Shown here: positions 52,295 through 60,524 of the stretch, in pieces
How the letters are laid out: every line of letters starts with the position of its first letter
How positions within the stretch are numbered: position 1 is the stretch's first letter
NCBI GenBank assembly: GCA_020853885.1
Contig: JADYXZ010000021.1
Span: forward strand, 1 to 64,000
Length of the DNA: 64,000 nucleotides
Reading direction: 5' to 3'
Origin: Bradyrhizobiaceae bacterium
Lineage (GTDB): Bacteria; Pseudomonadota; Alphaproteobacteria; Rhizobiales; Xanthobacteraceae
Translations under genes and position numbers: made by a program
The notes under the pieces: generated by a model
Seen by the model: the letters and a program-made list of their open reading frames with translations, nothing else
Told to the model about the DNA's origin: nothing
Databases searched by the model: none

Positions 52295-54167
52295 CGGCCC
52301 TCACCGTCTTGAGTCGCGTCGAGAACCGGGGAAGGAACCGCGCCTTGAACTGCATAAAGGCGCCATACACTCCTTCGTTGAAGAACAGCACGCATATAAC
52401 CACCACGAAGCCGATGATCATCATCCAGCGATCGCTGTGCGAGCTGACAACGTTCTTCATCACCATGAAGATGCCGGTGCCGATGACGGGTCCGACCAGG
52501 CTGCCCGCCCCACCCAGCACCGTCATGATGAGCACGTCGCCGGAGGTCGTCCAGAACAGCAGGTCCGGCGACACGAATGCGTTGAACAGCGCGTAGGTGC
52601 AGCCGGCGAGACCCGCGACGGCGCCGCCGATGGTGAAGGCCGCGGTACGATAGAGCAGCGTCGGATATCCGATCGCCCGCATGCGGGCCTCGTTCTCGCG
52701 AATGCCGACGAATGCGTGCCCGAGCGGCGAAGCGACGATCATTCGCAGCGTGAGGAAGACGAGAACGAACAGCGCGGCGACAAAATAATAAAGCACGAAC
52801 GGATCCGACAGACTCCAGCCGAAGATCTCTGGCCTGCTCAGCCCGCCGATGCCGTCGGTGCCTCCGGTCAGGTCGCGCCACTTCGAGGCGATGGCGTACA
52901 GCATCTGTGAGAACGCCATCGTCAGCATTAAGAAGGGAAAGCCGCCGGCCCGGATGCAGAAGGAGCCAATCAGCGCCGCGCCGACCGTCGCGACGGCAAT
53001 GCCCGCCGCATAGCCCGCCCACGGATCGATGCCGAGCTTCACGTTGAGCAGCACGATCGTATAGGCGCCGAGCCCGAAGAACGCCGCATGGCCGAAGGAG
53101 ATCAATCCCGTATAGCCGAGCAGCAAATCGAGGCTCATCGCGAACATCGCGAATATCAGCACTTCGGCCAACATCGTGCCGTAGTACGTCCCGGCGACGA
53201 GCGGCCAGACGAGGAGCGCGAGCAGGATGGTCGCCGACCAGACCGGCCGCAGCGTCGGGACGGCGTTGACCACCGACCGCGGCTCGGCAGGCGGCTGGTT
53301 TTGCCCGCCCTGCACGATGCCGAACAGGCCCGACGGCCGGATCAACAGCACGATGATCATCACGAGATAGATCAGCGACGTGGCCGTTTCGGGCAGATAG
53401 ATTTTTCCGAACACGTCGGCCTCGCCGATCAGCAGGCTGCCGACAAAGGCACCGCGCAGATTTCCCATGCCGCCGATCACGATGACGATGAAGGCGGGGA
53501 TCAGGATTTCCGCATCGATGCCCGGATAGACGCCGAGGACGGGGCCGGCGGAAACACCCGCCAGCGCCGCGAGCGCGGCGCCGGCCGCAAAGACGCCGGT
53601 GAACAGTCTTCCGACATTGATGCCGAGACCGGCCGCCATTGCACGGTCGTCCACACTCGCCCGCACCATCGCGCCCAAGCGGCTGCGCTCCAGCGTCAAC
53701 CACAACGCGACGGCGAGCAGGAGGCCGAACCCGATCAGGAAGACCCGATAGATCGGCAATGCGCCATCCAGCAACCGGATCGAGCCGTCCAGAACCGGCG
53801 GCACCGCGATGCTGTGGATGTGGCTGCCCCAAATCCACTGGACGAGATCGAGAAAGACGAGCGACAGACCGAACGTCAGCAGAACCTGATCGAGATGCCC
53901 TCGATGATAGACGGGTCGCAGGAACACTTTTTCGACGGCAGCTCCCAGGAAAAACACAATCAGCGGCGCAAGAATGAGGGCCAGCCAGAAATTCTCGGTC
54001 CGGGTGATGAGCTCCAGGCCGAGGAAGCCGCCGATCATGAAGAAGGAGCCGTGAACGAGGCTGACGACATTCATCAGCCCGAAAATCAGCGACAGGCCGG
54101 CCGCCAGCATGAACAGCAACATGCCGAGGACGAGCCCGTTGATCGCCTGCGAAGCGACGAATGCCAT
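52281..54167 (-). CDS. Fused LivH-LivM permease
   Basis: One open frame of 628 residues contains both Liv permeases. Residues 1-290 are LivH-like (GLSLIFGLMNVVSLVHGSFFMI, ASVDDRAMAAGLGINVGRLF, IVIVIGGMGNLRGAFVGSLL). Residues about 300-610 are LivM-like (SLDLLLGYTGLISFGHAAFFGL, IRENEARMRAIGY, TVLGGAGSLVGPVIGTGIF). A Pro-rich linker, QNQPPAEPRSVVN, joins them at about 293-305. The two halves are normally separate proteins in this operon type. Divergent from the isochorismatase-like gene. Confidence 0.92.
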   Translation of the reverse strand: MAFVASQAINGLVLGMLLFMLAAGLSLIFGLMNVVSLVHGSFFMIGGFLGLELITRTENFWLALILAPLIVFFLGAAVEKVFLRPVYHRGHLDQVLLTFGLSLVFLDLVQWIWGSHIHSIAVPPVLDGSIRLLDGALPIYRVFLIGFGLLLAVALWLTLERSRLGAMVRASVDDRAMAAGLGINVGRLFTGVFAAGAALAALAGVSAGPVLGVYPGIDAEILIPAFIVIVIGGMGNLRGAFVGSLLIGEADVFGKIYLPETATSLIYLVMIIVLLIRPSGLFGIVQGGQNQPPAEPRSVVNAVPTLRPVWSATILLALLVWPLVAGTYYGTMLAEVLIFAMFAMSLDLLLGYTGLISFGHAAFFGLGAYTIVLLNVKLGIDPWAGYAAGIAVATVGAALIGSFCIRAGGFPFLMLTMAFSQMLYAIASKWRDLTGGTDGIGGLSRPEIFGWSLSDPFVLYYFVAALFVLVFLTLRMIVASPLGHAFVGIRENEARMRAIGYPTLLYRTAAFTIGGAVAGLAGCTYALFNAFVSPDLLFWTTSGDVLIMTVLGGAGSLVGPVIGTGIFMVMKNVVSSHSDRWMMIIGFVVVICVLFFNEGVYGAFMQFKARFLPRFSTRLKTVRADEPA

Positions 54168-54244
54168 CCCTCGTGTCCCCCGGGTCGATTCGCACGGCCG
54201 TTTGGCAGGCGAACGTTTATTGATTGGGCGTTTTCAGCATGATC

Positions 54245-54337
54245 ATATTATCGTCTGACATAATCGGCAATTTCGCATGTGCGAACATATGCGAAAAACC
54301 CGTATTATGCTTTGACTGTATTATTAGACGATAATAT
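54245..54337. promoter_or_regulatory. Inverted 12-base operator pair between livHM and the isochorismatase-like gene
   Basis: ATATTATCGTCT (54245-54256) and AGACGATAATAT (54326-54337) are exact reverse complements, separated by 69 bases. Between them is another perfect palindrome, TTTCGCAT-N10-ATGCGAAA (54271-54296). The left site lies 78 bases before the permease start and the right one 56 bases before the other gene, so a looping repressor is possible. Confidence 0.6.
54271..54296. repeat. TTTCGCAT palindrome inside the divergent promoter
   Basis: Perfect 8-base arms TTTCGCAT and ATGCGAAA with a 10-base spacer (GTGCGAACAT), lying centrally between the two 12-base inverted copies described in the previous entry. 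Confidence 0.5.
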
Positions 54338-54393
54338 ATTCATACATAGTGTAGCGTGCTGTAGGCGTCGAACTCTAGGGCGAAGGGGTGCCG

Positions 54394-55104
54394 ATGCACA
54401 AGATCGATATTCCGCAGTCGATCATTGACCGCGTGCTGGAGCGCCGCGGCGCTCTTCACGTGCACGCCGACCTCGATCCGCACCGGACGGCGCTCGTCGT
54501 CATTGACATGCAGAACTGCTTTCTGGATCCGGAACTGGCGGCGTCCAGCGTGCCGGCCGCGATCGAGATCATCCCGGCGATCAACCGGCTTGCCTCCGCC
54601 GTGCGGGAAACCGGCGGCAAGGTTTTCTGGACGCTGCACACCGTCAACGAAGGGACGCTGCAAGACTGGTCGGAATGGTTCGGGATGTTTCGGGGCACGC
54701 CTGAGCAGGTGCGGATTCGCGCGAAGAACATGGCCGTCGGTTCGCGCGGGCACGCGTTGCATCCTGACATGGACAAGAGACCCGACGACACGGTCGTCAT
54801 GAAGGACCGCTTCAGCGCGTTTCTTCCCGAATCGTGCGATCTGGCCGCGCAGCTCCGCGCCGGTGGCTACGACACGGTGCTGATCACGGGCACTGCTACC
54901 AATGTCTGCTGCGAGACATCGGCGCGCGACGCCATGATGTTCAATTTCAAAGTCGTCATGGTCTCGGATGCGACCGCGACCTGGACCGACGCCGAGCATA
55001 ACGCGACGCTCTCGAATATCTACTCGATCTTCGGCGACGTCATGGACACCGATTTTCTCATTAGCTGCCTGCGCAAAAATGTTCCACGGAATTCAGCGGC
55101 TTAA
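54394..55104 (+). CDS. Isochorismatase-family cysteine hydrolase
   Basis: Protein of 236 residues, start assigned to ATG 54394 after GAAGGGG; a GTG at 54388 is an alternative. Catalytic triad visible: Asp38 (VVIDMQNCFL), Lys137 (VVMKDRFSAF) and Cys172 (TATNVCCETSARDA). The GTATN segment carries the usual cis peptide. Family members include maleamate amidohydrolase NicF, N-carbamoylsarcosine and nicotinamide hydrolases. Next to a Liv binding protein, it may deaminate an amide intermediate. Confidence 0.9.
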   Translation: MHKIDIPQSIIDRVLERRGALHVHADLDPHRTALVVIDMQNCFLDPELAASSVPAAIEIIPAINRLASAVRETGGKVFWTLHTVNEGTLQDWSEWFGMFRGTPEQVRIRAKNMAVGSRGHALHPDMDKRPDDTVVMKDRFSAFLPESCDLAAQLRAGGYDTVLITGTATNVCCETSARDAMMFNFKVVMVSDATATWTDAEHNATLSNIYSIFGDVMDTDFLISCLRKNVPRNSAA

Positions 55105-55164
55105 TCGCAGGCAGACCACTAACGCCACCAGCTTCAAAGCATGAATAAACTTTGGGAGGACAAC

Positions 55165-56376
55165 ATGACCAAGCGTAATGGAAGTAAGTCAGGACTGTCT
55201 CGCCGGCAAGCGCTTACCACGATCGCGGGTGCCGGCGCCGCACTCACGTTCGGGATGCGCGCACCCGCTGCGCTCGCACAGTCGCGTGCGCCCATCAAGA
55301 TCGGCGCACTTAATAGCTACAGCAAGGTCTTCGCGACCGAAGGCAATGACAACTTTATCGGCATGCAGATGTATTTCGATCAGATCGGCTGGGAAGTCGC
55401 CGGCCGCAAGATCGAGCTGATGAAGGAGGACGACGAGCTCAATCCGCAGATCGGCCTTCAGAAGATGCGCAAGCTGGTCGAGAGCGACAAGGTGGATTTC
55501 GTGTGCGGCGTGCAGGCTTCAAACGTCGCGATGGCGCTGCTCGACTATACCCAGCAGAGCAAGACGTTGCTGATCGTCTCGGGCGCCGCCGCCGAAGGCA
55601 TTACCCGCCGGCGCCTGCCTTATGTCTTCCGCACCTCCCTGGCCACGTCACAGGAGAGCGTGCCGACCGGCAACTGGATCTACGACAACCTGACAAAGGA
55701 AGTGCTGGTCACGGCGTCCGACTATGCCGGCGGCCGCGACGTCATCGACACCTTCAAGGTTGGCTTCCAGAAGCGCAACGGCAAGATCATCAAGGAAATC
55801 TATCCGCCGCTGGGCACCAACGATTTCAGCGCCTATCTCACCGAGATGAACAAGATCAACCCGCCCGCGATCTATGCCTTCTTCGCGGGCTCCGACGCGA
55901 TCCGCTTCATCAAGCAATACGAGGAGTACGGCCTGAAGGGTAAGATCAAGCTTACCGGCTACGGCTCGCTCACGGACGGCGAGGCGCTGCGTGCCGTCGG
56001 CCGCTCGGCCGTCGGCATCATCGCCGCGAATATGTATGTGCCTTCGCTCGACACGCCGGAGAACAAGGCATTTCTCGCGGCCTATGCCAAGAAGCACAAA
56101 GGGATTCCGACACACTATGTCGACTTCGGCTTCACCACCGCGCGCCTGATCGTCGAAGGACTGAAGGCAACGCAGGGCGACACGTCGGACAAGGACAAGC
56201 TCTCCAAGGCGATGGCGGCCGCCAAATTCGTCGATCCGCGCGGACCGGTCAGCTTCCATCCGCAATCCCACAATATCATCCAGGACATCTATATTCTGGA
56301 GACGGTCGAGACGAACGGCACGATCGAAAACAAAGTATTGGAGACAGCAAAGGCCGTGGGTGCCTTAAGCGACTGA
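55165..56376 (+). CDS. Liv-type ABC transporter substrate-binding protein, third system
   Basis: Protein of 403 residues from ATG 55165, following GGGAGGA; the alternate ATG at 55141 lies before the ribosome site. Tat-like signal SGLSRRQALTTIAGAGAALT. Motifs PIKIGALNSYSKVFA, QIGLQKMRKLVESDKVDFVCG and VSGAAAEGITRRRLP are of the type seen in aromatic- or amide-binding proteins. It is the probable partner of LivHM-LivG-LivF on the opposite side of the divergent promoter. Confidence 0.9.
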   Translation: MTKRNGSKSGLSRRQALTTIAGAGAALTFGMRAPAALAQSRAPIKIGALNSYSKVFATEGNDNFIGMQMYFDQIGWEVAGRKIELMKEDDELNPQIGLQKMRKLVESDKVDFVCGVQASNVAMALLDYTQQSKTLLIVSGAAAEGITRRRLPYVFRTSLATSQESVPTGNWIYDNLTKEVLVTASDYAGGRDVIDTFKVGFQKRNGKIIKEIYPPLGTNDFSAYLTEMNKINPPAIYAFFAGSDAIRFIKQYEEYGLKGKIKLTGYGSLTDGEALRAVGRSAVGIIAANMYVPSLDTPENKAFLAAYAKKHKGIPTHYVDFGFTTARLIVEGLKATQGDTSDKDKLSKAMAAAKFVDPRGPVSFHPQSHNIIQDIYILETVETNGTIENKVLETAKAVGALSD

Positions 56377-56381
56377 TCGAA

Positions 56382-56467
56382 CTGACAGGCGCGCCGTTCG
56401 ACGCTTATCTGACGCTGCGCGGTCTTCAGACGCTGTTCGTTGAGCGCCTAGGCCAATCTCGGCGATG
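56382..56467 (+). pseudogene. Remnant of a cystathionine gamma-synthase/homoserine sulfhydrylase-like gene
   Basis: About 28 codons match the conserved PFDAYLTLRGLxTL segment of Cys/Met-metabolism PLP-dependent enzymes, then stop. The frame runs into the 3' end of the binding-protein gene on one side and has lost the C-terminal third on the other. Confidence 0.5.
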
Positions 56468-56741
56468 AAAGACCGCGCGGTCGTCCATGAACCCTATCAC
56501 AATGTGCTCGTAATGTCCGCCGCTGATCCTTTGTTGGACAAATCGAGCAGCGCACGCAAGCCAACCCTGTTCTCAATGACGCCATCTCGCGCGTTGCGCC
56601 GGCTTCTCGATCGCCTCAAGAATCTTGGCGCGCCCGGCCAGCGTTTCCCTTTTGACGCGAAATGATCTTGAGCAATATCATTTCCTGCGGCCTGATTGAT
56701 TAAAGTGCCTGCCTTTCGGGGCCCGAACGTCCCCTCGTCGC

Positions 56742-56755
56742 TTGATCCAGGTCAA
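56742..56755. promoter_or_regulatory. FixK/FNR-type box
   Basis: TTGAT-CCAG-GTCAA fits the TTGAT-N4-ATCAA consensus with one base changed. If it activates as a class II site, transcription would start near 56790, which lies after the first ATG of the next gene. Confidence 0.7.
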
Positions 56756-56781
56756 GAGAACGACTTGGTCTTATTTTATTA

Positions 56782-57912
56782 ATGCCGCATGTGGCGCAGA
56801 ACGTCCCGCGGCTGCAGAATAAAGTGCCGACCTTGAGCACGCATGAGCCCGGCGCGGGCAGCAAGCCGCACAACAAGAAGGGCGCCGCACCCGTGATCTG
56901 GTCCGCCAGCCATTCGCGACGGAAGCCCGCGCCCGGCGGCGACTTCTGCCTGTTCGCGCTACAGGGGACGGCGGAACTCGGCGAAACCATCGCCAAGGAA
57001 CTTGGCGTTACGCTTTCCGCGCACGAGGAGCGCGAATTCGAGGACGGCGAGCATAAAGTGCGGCCGCTCGATCCCGTGCGCGGAAAGGATGTCTATGTCG
57101 TGCACAGCCTGCACGGTGGCCCGGCGCAGAGCGCGAATGACAAGCTGTGCCGGCTGTTGTTCTTCATCGGCGCGCTCAAGGATGCGGGTGCGGCGCGCGT
57201 GACGGCCGTCACCCCCTATCTCTGCTACGCGCGGAAGGACCGGCGTACGAAGCCGAACGATCCGGTCACAACGCGGTACGTGGCGCAAATGCTCGAGTCG
57301 GTGGGGACCGACTGCATCGTCACCCTCGAAGTGCACAATCCGGTGGCGTTCGAGAACGCCTTCCGCTGCCGCACGGTGACGCTGACGGCGGCGACGCTGT
57401 TCGTCGACTATGTCCGAGCACTTGCCGACGAGCGCATCGCCGTCGTTTCGCCGGATCCGGGCGGCGTGAAACGGGCGGACCTCTTTCGCGAGGCGCTCGA
57501 GGCCGCGCTCGGCCGCCCGATCGGCAAGGGCTTTGTGGAGAAGCGGCGCAGCGCTGGAGTCGTCTCCGGCGATCTCTTCGTGGGCGAGGTGGAGGATTGC
57601 ACCGCGCTCGTCATCGACGACCTGATCAGCACCGGCAATACGCTGCTGCGCGCGGCACGCGCCGCACGGCAGGCGGGCGCGCGGCGGGTCATCGCGCTGG
57701 TGACGCACGGGCTGTTCATGCAGGGATCGGCGGAGGTGCTCGCTGATCCGGCGATCGACCAGCTTGTGCTGACCGATGCGGTGCCGCCGTTCCGGCTCGG
57801 GGAGCATCCGGCGCGCAACAAGATCGTCACCCTGCCCGCAGCGCCGCTTTTGGCCGAGGCGATCGGCCGGCTGCACCGGAACGAGACCTTGGCCGATCTA
57901 CTCGTTTTCTGA
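56782..57912 (+). CDS. Ribose-phosphate diphosphokinase (PRPP synthetase-like)
   Basis: Open frame of 376 codons. The PRPP synthetase fold starts near residue 57 (CLFALQGTAELGETIAKEL) and continues with DGEHKVRP, VTPYLCYARKDRRT (ATP loop), VSPDPGGVKRA and the PRPP-binding LVIDDLISTGNTL. The usual DLH is EVHN. The true start is uncertain: the ATG at 56782 has no ribosome site and precedes the transcription start predicted from the FixK box. GTG 56893, with AAGAAGGGCG before it, would give 339 residues. Its 3' end overlaps the convergent kinase-like gene by 86 bases. Confidence 0.82.
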   Translation: MPHVAQNVPRLQNKVPTLSTHEPGAGSKPHNKKGAAPVIWSASHSRRKPAPGGDFCLFALQGTAELGETIAKELGVTLSAHEEREFEDGEHKVRPLDPVRGKDVYVVHSLHGGPAQSANDKLCRLLFFIGALKDAGAARVTAVTPYLCYARKDRRTKPNDPVTTRYVAQMLESVGTDCIVTLEVHNPVAFENAFRCRTVTLTAATLFVDYVRALADERIAVVSPDPGGVKRADLFREALEAALGRPIGKGFVEKRRSAGVVSGDLFVGEVEDCTALVIDDLISTGNTLLRAARAARQAGARRVIALVTHGLFMQGSAEVLADPAIDQLVLTDAVPPFRLGEHPARNKIVTLPAAPLLAEAIGRLHRNETLADLLVF

Positions 57913-58945
57913 GCAGCCGTTCCAGGCGCGTCGCGTCCTTCGCAGCAAGCGCGAGATAGGCGCGCGCCTGCCTCGGCCATTTCTCCGGCGTGCGCGGATT
58001 GGGCTCCAGGAGATGCGCGATCGCCAGTCGCGCGCGCAGGGCGGCGCGGTGGCAGCGGTAGAAGGCAAACAGTTCTTCGGCCGGACCATCGCGCAGGGCA
58101 CGGGTCATCCGCTGCTTGAGATAGTTGCCGATCCAGGGAGCGCCGAGGCGCTCGCATTCCAGGCAGAGAAACGCCACTTCGTCGTAAGGATCGACCGCGC
58201 GAAGCCGCGGGTTGAACTCCAGGCAGTCGATGATCCTGACGGGATGGCCGAGCCAGATGTGCTCGGGCCGCAGATCGCCGTGTCCGTCGACGATGTGGTT
58301 GCTGCGCACGCGGGCCAGCAACGTCTCCGCGTGGAAATCGAGAAACCGGCGCTGCACCCGGTCGATCCAGCGGACGCGGCCGGCGGGCATGCCGAGCCTC
58401 GGGTCAAGCAAAACGCGCCGGTTGTAGTCGAGGGCGCGACCCCAATCGAGCAGATGCGTCGCGGCCGGCAGATGCACCGGCGCCGCCCGACGATAGAACT
58501 GTGTGAGTACCGCGACGAGGCCATCGAGCTGCGCGGTCTCGACCCGGCCGGCAGCGATGAGCTCATCCAGCATCAACCGGGTATCGAGCCGCCGCATGAC
58601 GACCAGCCAATCGACGACCGAACCGCTGCCGCCGATCGAGAGGCCTTTCGCCGTTGCGACGAGCGGCACGACATCAAGATAGATATCCGGCGCGAGACGC
58701 CGGTTGAGACGGAACTCGGCGCGGCAGGCGGCTTCGCGCTTCGCCAAAGTCGAAAAATCGAGATAGGGAAAACGAACCGGCTTCTTGAGCTTGAAGACGC
58801 GGTCGCGGGTGAGAAACACCCACGACATATGCGTCTCGCGCGCAGCAACCGCTTCGCCGGAAAGCCCGTAAGCCTTGTCGCGGCTCAGGAAGGCGACCTT
58901 CTCGGCAAGCGAGGGCTCCGGCGTCGAGTGAAAGGCCTGATGCAC
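57827..58945 (-). CDS. Aminoglycoside-phosphotransferase-like (APH) kinase family protein
   Basis: Protein of 372 residues. The N-terminal lobe has VAARETHMSWVFLTRDRVFKL, with Lys in KLKKP; the catalytic loop reads DGHGDLRPEHIWL (HGD and N/H), and the metal motif is IIDCLEFN. Such proteins are often annotated as hypothetical kinases fused to or paired with gluconate kinase-like domains. A Sec-like or membrane segment is absent. The last 86 bases overlap the PRPP synthetase-like gene on the opposite strand. Confidence 0.8.
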   Translation of the reverse strand: MHQAFHSTPEPSLAEKVAFLSRDKAYGLSGEAVAARETHMSWVFLTRDRVFKLKKPVRFPYLDFSTLAKREAACRAEFRLNRRLAPDIYLDVVPLVATAKGLSIGGSGSVVDWLVVMRRLDTRLMLDELIAAGRVETAQLDGLVAVLTQFYRRAAPVHLPAATHLLDWGRALDYNRRVLLDPRLGMPAGRVRWIDRVQRRFLDFHAETLLARVRSNHIVDGHGDLRPEHIWLGHPVRIIDCLEFNPRLRAVDPYDEVAFLCLECERLGAPWIGNYLKQRMTRALRDGPAEELFAFYRCHRAALRARLAIAHLLEPNPRTPEKWPRQARAYLALAAKDATRLERLLRKRVDRPRSRSGAAGRSPRPKAALRAG

Positions 58946-58995
58946 GGTGGCTCCGCCTGTGGCCGTAGCTAGAGCGAAGAGTGGTTCCCGCTCCC

Positions 58996-59009
58996 TTGAT
59001 CCGGATCAA
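58996..59009. promoter_or_regulatory. FixK/FNR-type box in a divergent promoter
   Basis: TTGATCCGGATCAA is a perfect match to TTGAT-N4-ATCAA and fully palindromic. It lies 50 bases before the minus-strand APH-like start and 59 before the plus-strand hydrolase start, so it can act on both genes. Confidence 0.85.
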
Positions 59010-59068
59010 TCCGCATTGCCGGGCGAGGCAGCATATTTTGCAGGAATTTCGACCGGGAGTGCAGTGGC

Positions 59069-59755
59069 ATGCCGCCGACCGCCTCCACGCAAGGCAAGAT
59101 CGCCATTATCTCCCGAGAAGTCCGGATTCCGCCGGTCGGACTTGCCGGAACGCTGAACGTACCGGCCGAAGCGGCCGCGCTCGTTATCTTTGTGCATGGC
59201 AGCGGCTCGAGCCGGTTCAGCCCGCGCAACCGGCAGGTCGCGCAGAGCCTGAACGAGATGCGGATCGCAACGCTGCTGCTCGATCTGCTCACGCCGGACG
59301 AAGAAGAAGACCGCGCGAACGTCTTCGATATCCCGTTGCTGGCGGATCGACTGAGCGATGCCGTCGCCTGGGCCGGCGTGCAAGCGGACCTCGCGCATAT
59401 CCCGATCGGTTTCTTCGGCGCGAGCACCGGGGCGGCGGCGGCGCTCGTCGCCGCGGCGCAGCTTGGCGATCGCGTCCGCGCGGTGGTTTCGCGCGGCGGC
59501 AGGCCCGATCTTGCCGGCGCGGCATTGGACAAGGTGCGGGCGCCTACTCTCTTGATCGTAGGCGGCGCCGATTACGGCGTCATCGAGCTCAATGAGCAGG
59601 CGTTCGAACGGCTGCACGCGCCGAAGGCGATCGAGATCGTTCCGGGTGCAAGCCATCTCTTTCCGGAGCGGGGAGCGCTTGAGGCCGTCATTCGCCATGC
59701 AGCGGATTGGTTCACGCGCCGCCTCACGACCGGCAAACTCGAAGCGAAGGAATAG
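59069..59755 (+). CDS. Dienelactone-hydrolase-like alpha/beta hydrolase
   Basis: Protein of 228 residues. Oxyanion motif VIFVHGSGSSRFSPRN, nucleophile motif GFFGASTGAAAAL (Ser near 117), Asp in IVGGADYGVI and His in PGASHLFPERG. This type (small hydrolase next to a phosphoribosyltransferase) is common in Proteobacteria and Actinobacteria. It lies 3 bases before the phosphoribosyltransferase gene and shares the FixK box at 58996. Confidence 0.87.
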   Translation: MPPTASTQGKIAIISREVRIPPVGLAGTLNVPAEAAALVIFVHGSGSSRFSPRNRQVAQSLNEMRIATLLLDLLTPDEEEDRANVFDIPLLADRLSDAVAWAGVQADLAHIPIGFFGASTGAAAALVAAAQLGDRVRAVVSRGGRPDLAGAALDKVRAPTLLIVGGADYGVIELNEQAFERLHAPKAIEIVPGASHLFPERGALEAVIRHAADWFTRRLTTGKLEAKE

Positions 59756-59758
59756 CCG

Positions 59759-60433
59759 ATGCCGTTCACCGATCGCGCCGATGCAGGACGCCGGCTGGCT
59801 GCATCGCTGGCCAAATTCAAATCCGACTGTCCGGTTATTCTGGCGTTGCCGCGCGGCGGCGTTCCCGTGGCAGCGGAAATCGCCGCTGCGCTGGAAGCGC
59901 CGCTCGATCTCATCCTGGTGCGCAAGATCGGCGTGCCGTATCAGCCGGAGCTGGCGATGGGCGCGGTCGTCGACGGCAGCCAGCCCATCATCGTGCGGAA
60001 TGAGGACGTGATCCGGCTGACGGGCGTCAGCGAGGAGGAATTCCAGGTTGTCTGCCAGACGGAGCTTGCCGAGATCGAGCGCCGCCGCAGGCGCTATCTT
60101 GGGAACCGTCCGCATCCACAGGTCGAGGGCCGTTGCGCGATCGTCGTGGACGACGGCATCGCTACCGGCGCAACGATCCGCGCGGCGCTGCGCGCAACGA
60201 GGATGCGGAATCCCAGGACGCTGATGCTCGCCGTACCAGTCGCGCCGACCAGTACGCTCGCGGAATTGCGCAACGAAGCCGACGAGATTGTCTGCCTCGA
60301 AGACTACGAGCCGTTCGGTGCCATCGGCTTGTTCTACAGCGATTTCCGGCAGGTCTCCGACGAAGAGGTTATTGCAATGCTTGCGCGGTTTCCCATGCAA
60401 GAATCTGCGGCCCGCCCGCAGACTACCGCGTAA
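59759..60433 (+). CDS. Phosphoribosyltransferase family protein
   Basis: Protein of 224 residues: N-terminal FTDRADAGRRLAASL, ILALPRGGVPVAAEIA, RKIGVPYQPELAMGAV and the PRPP-binding loop CAIVVDDGIATGATIRAAL. The family combines an orotate/adenine PRTase-like fold with a loop of unknown acceptor. It is co-transcribed with the hydrolase. PRPP could be supplied by the synthetase-like gene nearby. Confidence 0.9.
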   Translation: MPFTDRADAGRRLAASLAKFKSDCPVILALPRGGVPVAAEIAAALEAPLDLILVRKIGVPYQPELAMGAVVDGSQPIIVRNEDVIRLTGVSEEEFQVVCQTELAEIERRRRRYLGNRPHPQVEGRCAIVVDDGIATGATIRAALRATRMRNPRTLMLAVPVAPTSTLAELRNEADEIVCLEDYEPFGAIGLFYSDFRQVSDEEVIAMLARFPMQESAARPQTTA

Positions 60434-60473
60434 TCACGCGGCGCACACATCGAAGCGTGCCGCCATTCGAATT

Positions 60474-60487
60474 TTGATCTGCATCAA
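60474..60487. promoter_or_regulatory. FixK/FNR-type box before the MBL-fold gene
   Basis: TTGATCTGCATCAA matches TTGAT-N4-ATCAA perfectly in its arms. It ends 37 bases before the ATG of the MBL-fold gene at 60525. Confidence 0.8.
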
Positions 60488-60524
60488 CCGGCGCAAGCCC
60501 TCAACCGCCTCCGATGGCGCTGCC

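Larger units (their letters stand above)
56377..56781. other. Decayed intergenic segment with PLP-enzyme remnant
   Basis: No intact gene is supported in 405 bases. At 56382-56467 the frame reads LTGAPFDAYLTLRGLQTLFV then ERLGQSRR and a stop, matching the last part of Cys/Met-metabolism PLP enzymes (ggpfDayLtLRGLrTL). After it, a 66-codon frame (56465-56665) has no recognised family. The right part holds a FixK/FNR box (56742-56755). Confidence 0.55.

Noticed and set aside
52291-54195. 634-codon open frame in another phase of the LivH-LivM gene
   Set aside because: It is a GC-rich shadow with Arg/Ala-rich, low-complexity reading and no family features, whereas the other frame is a clear permease fusion.
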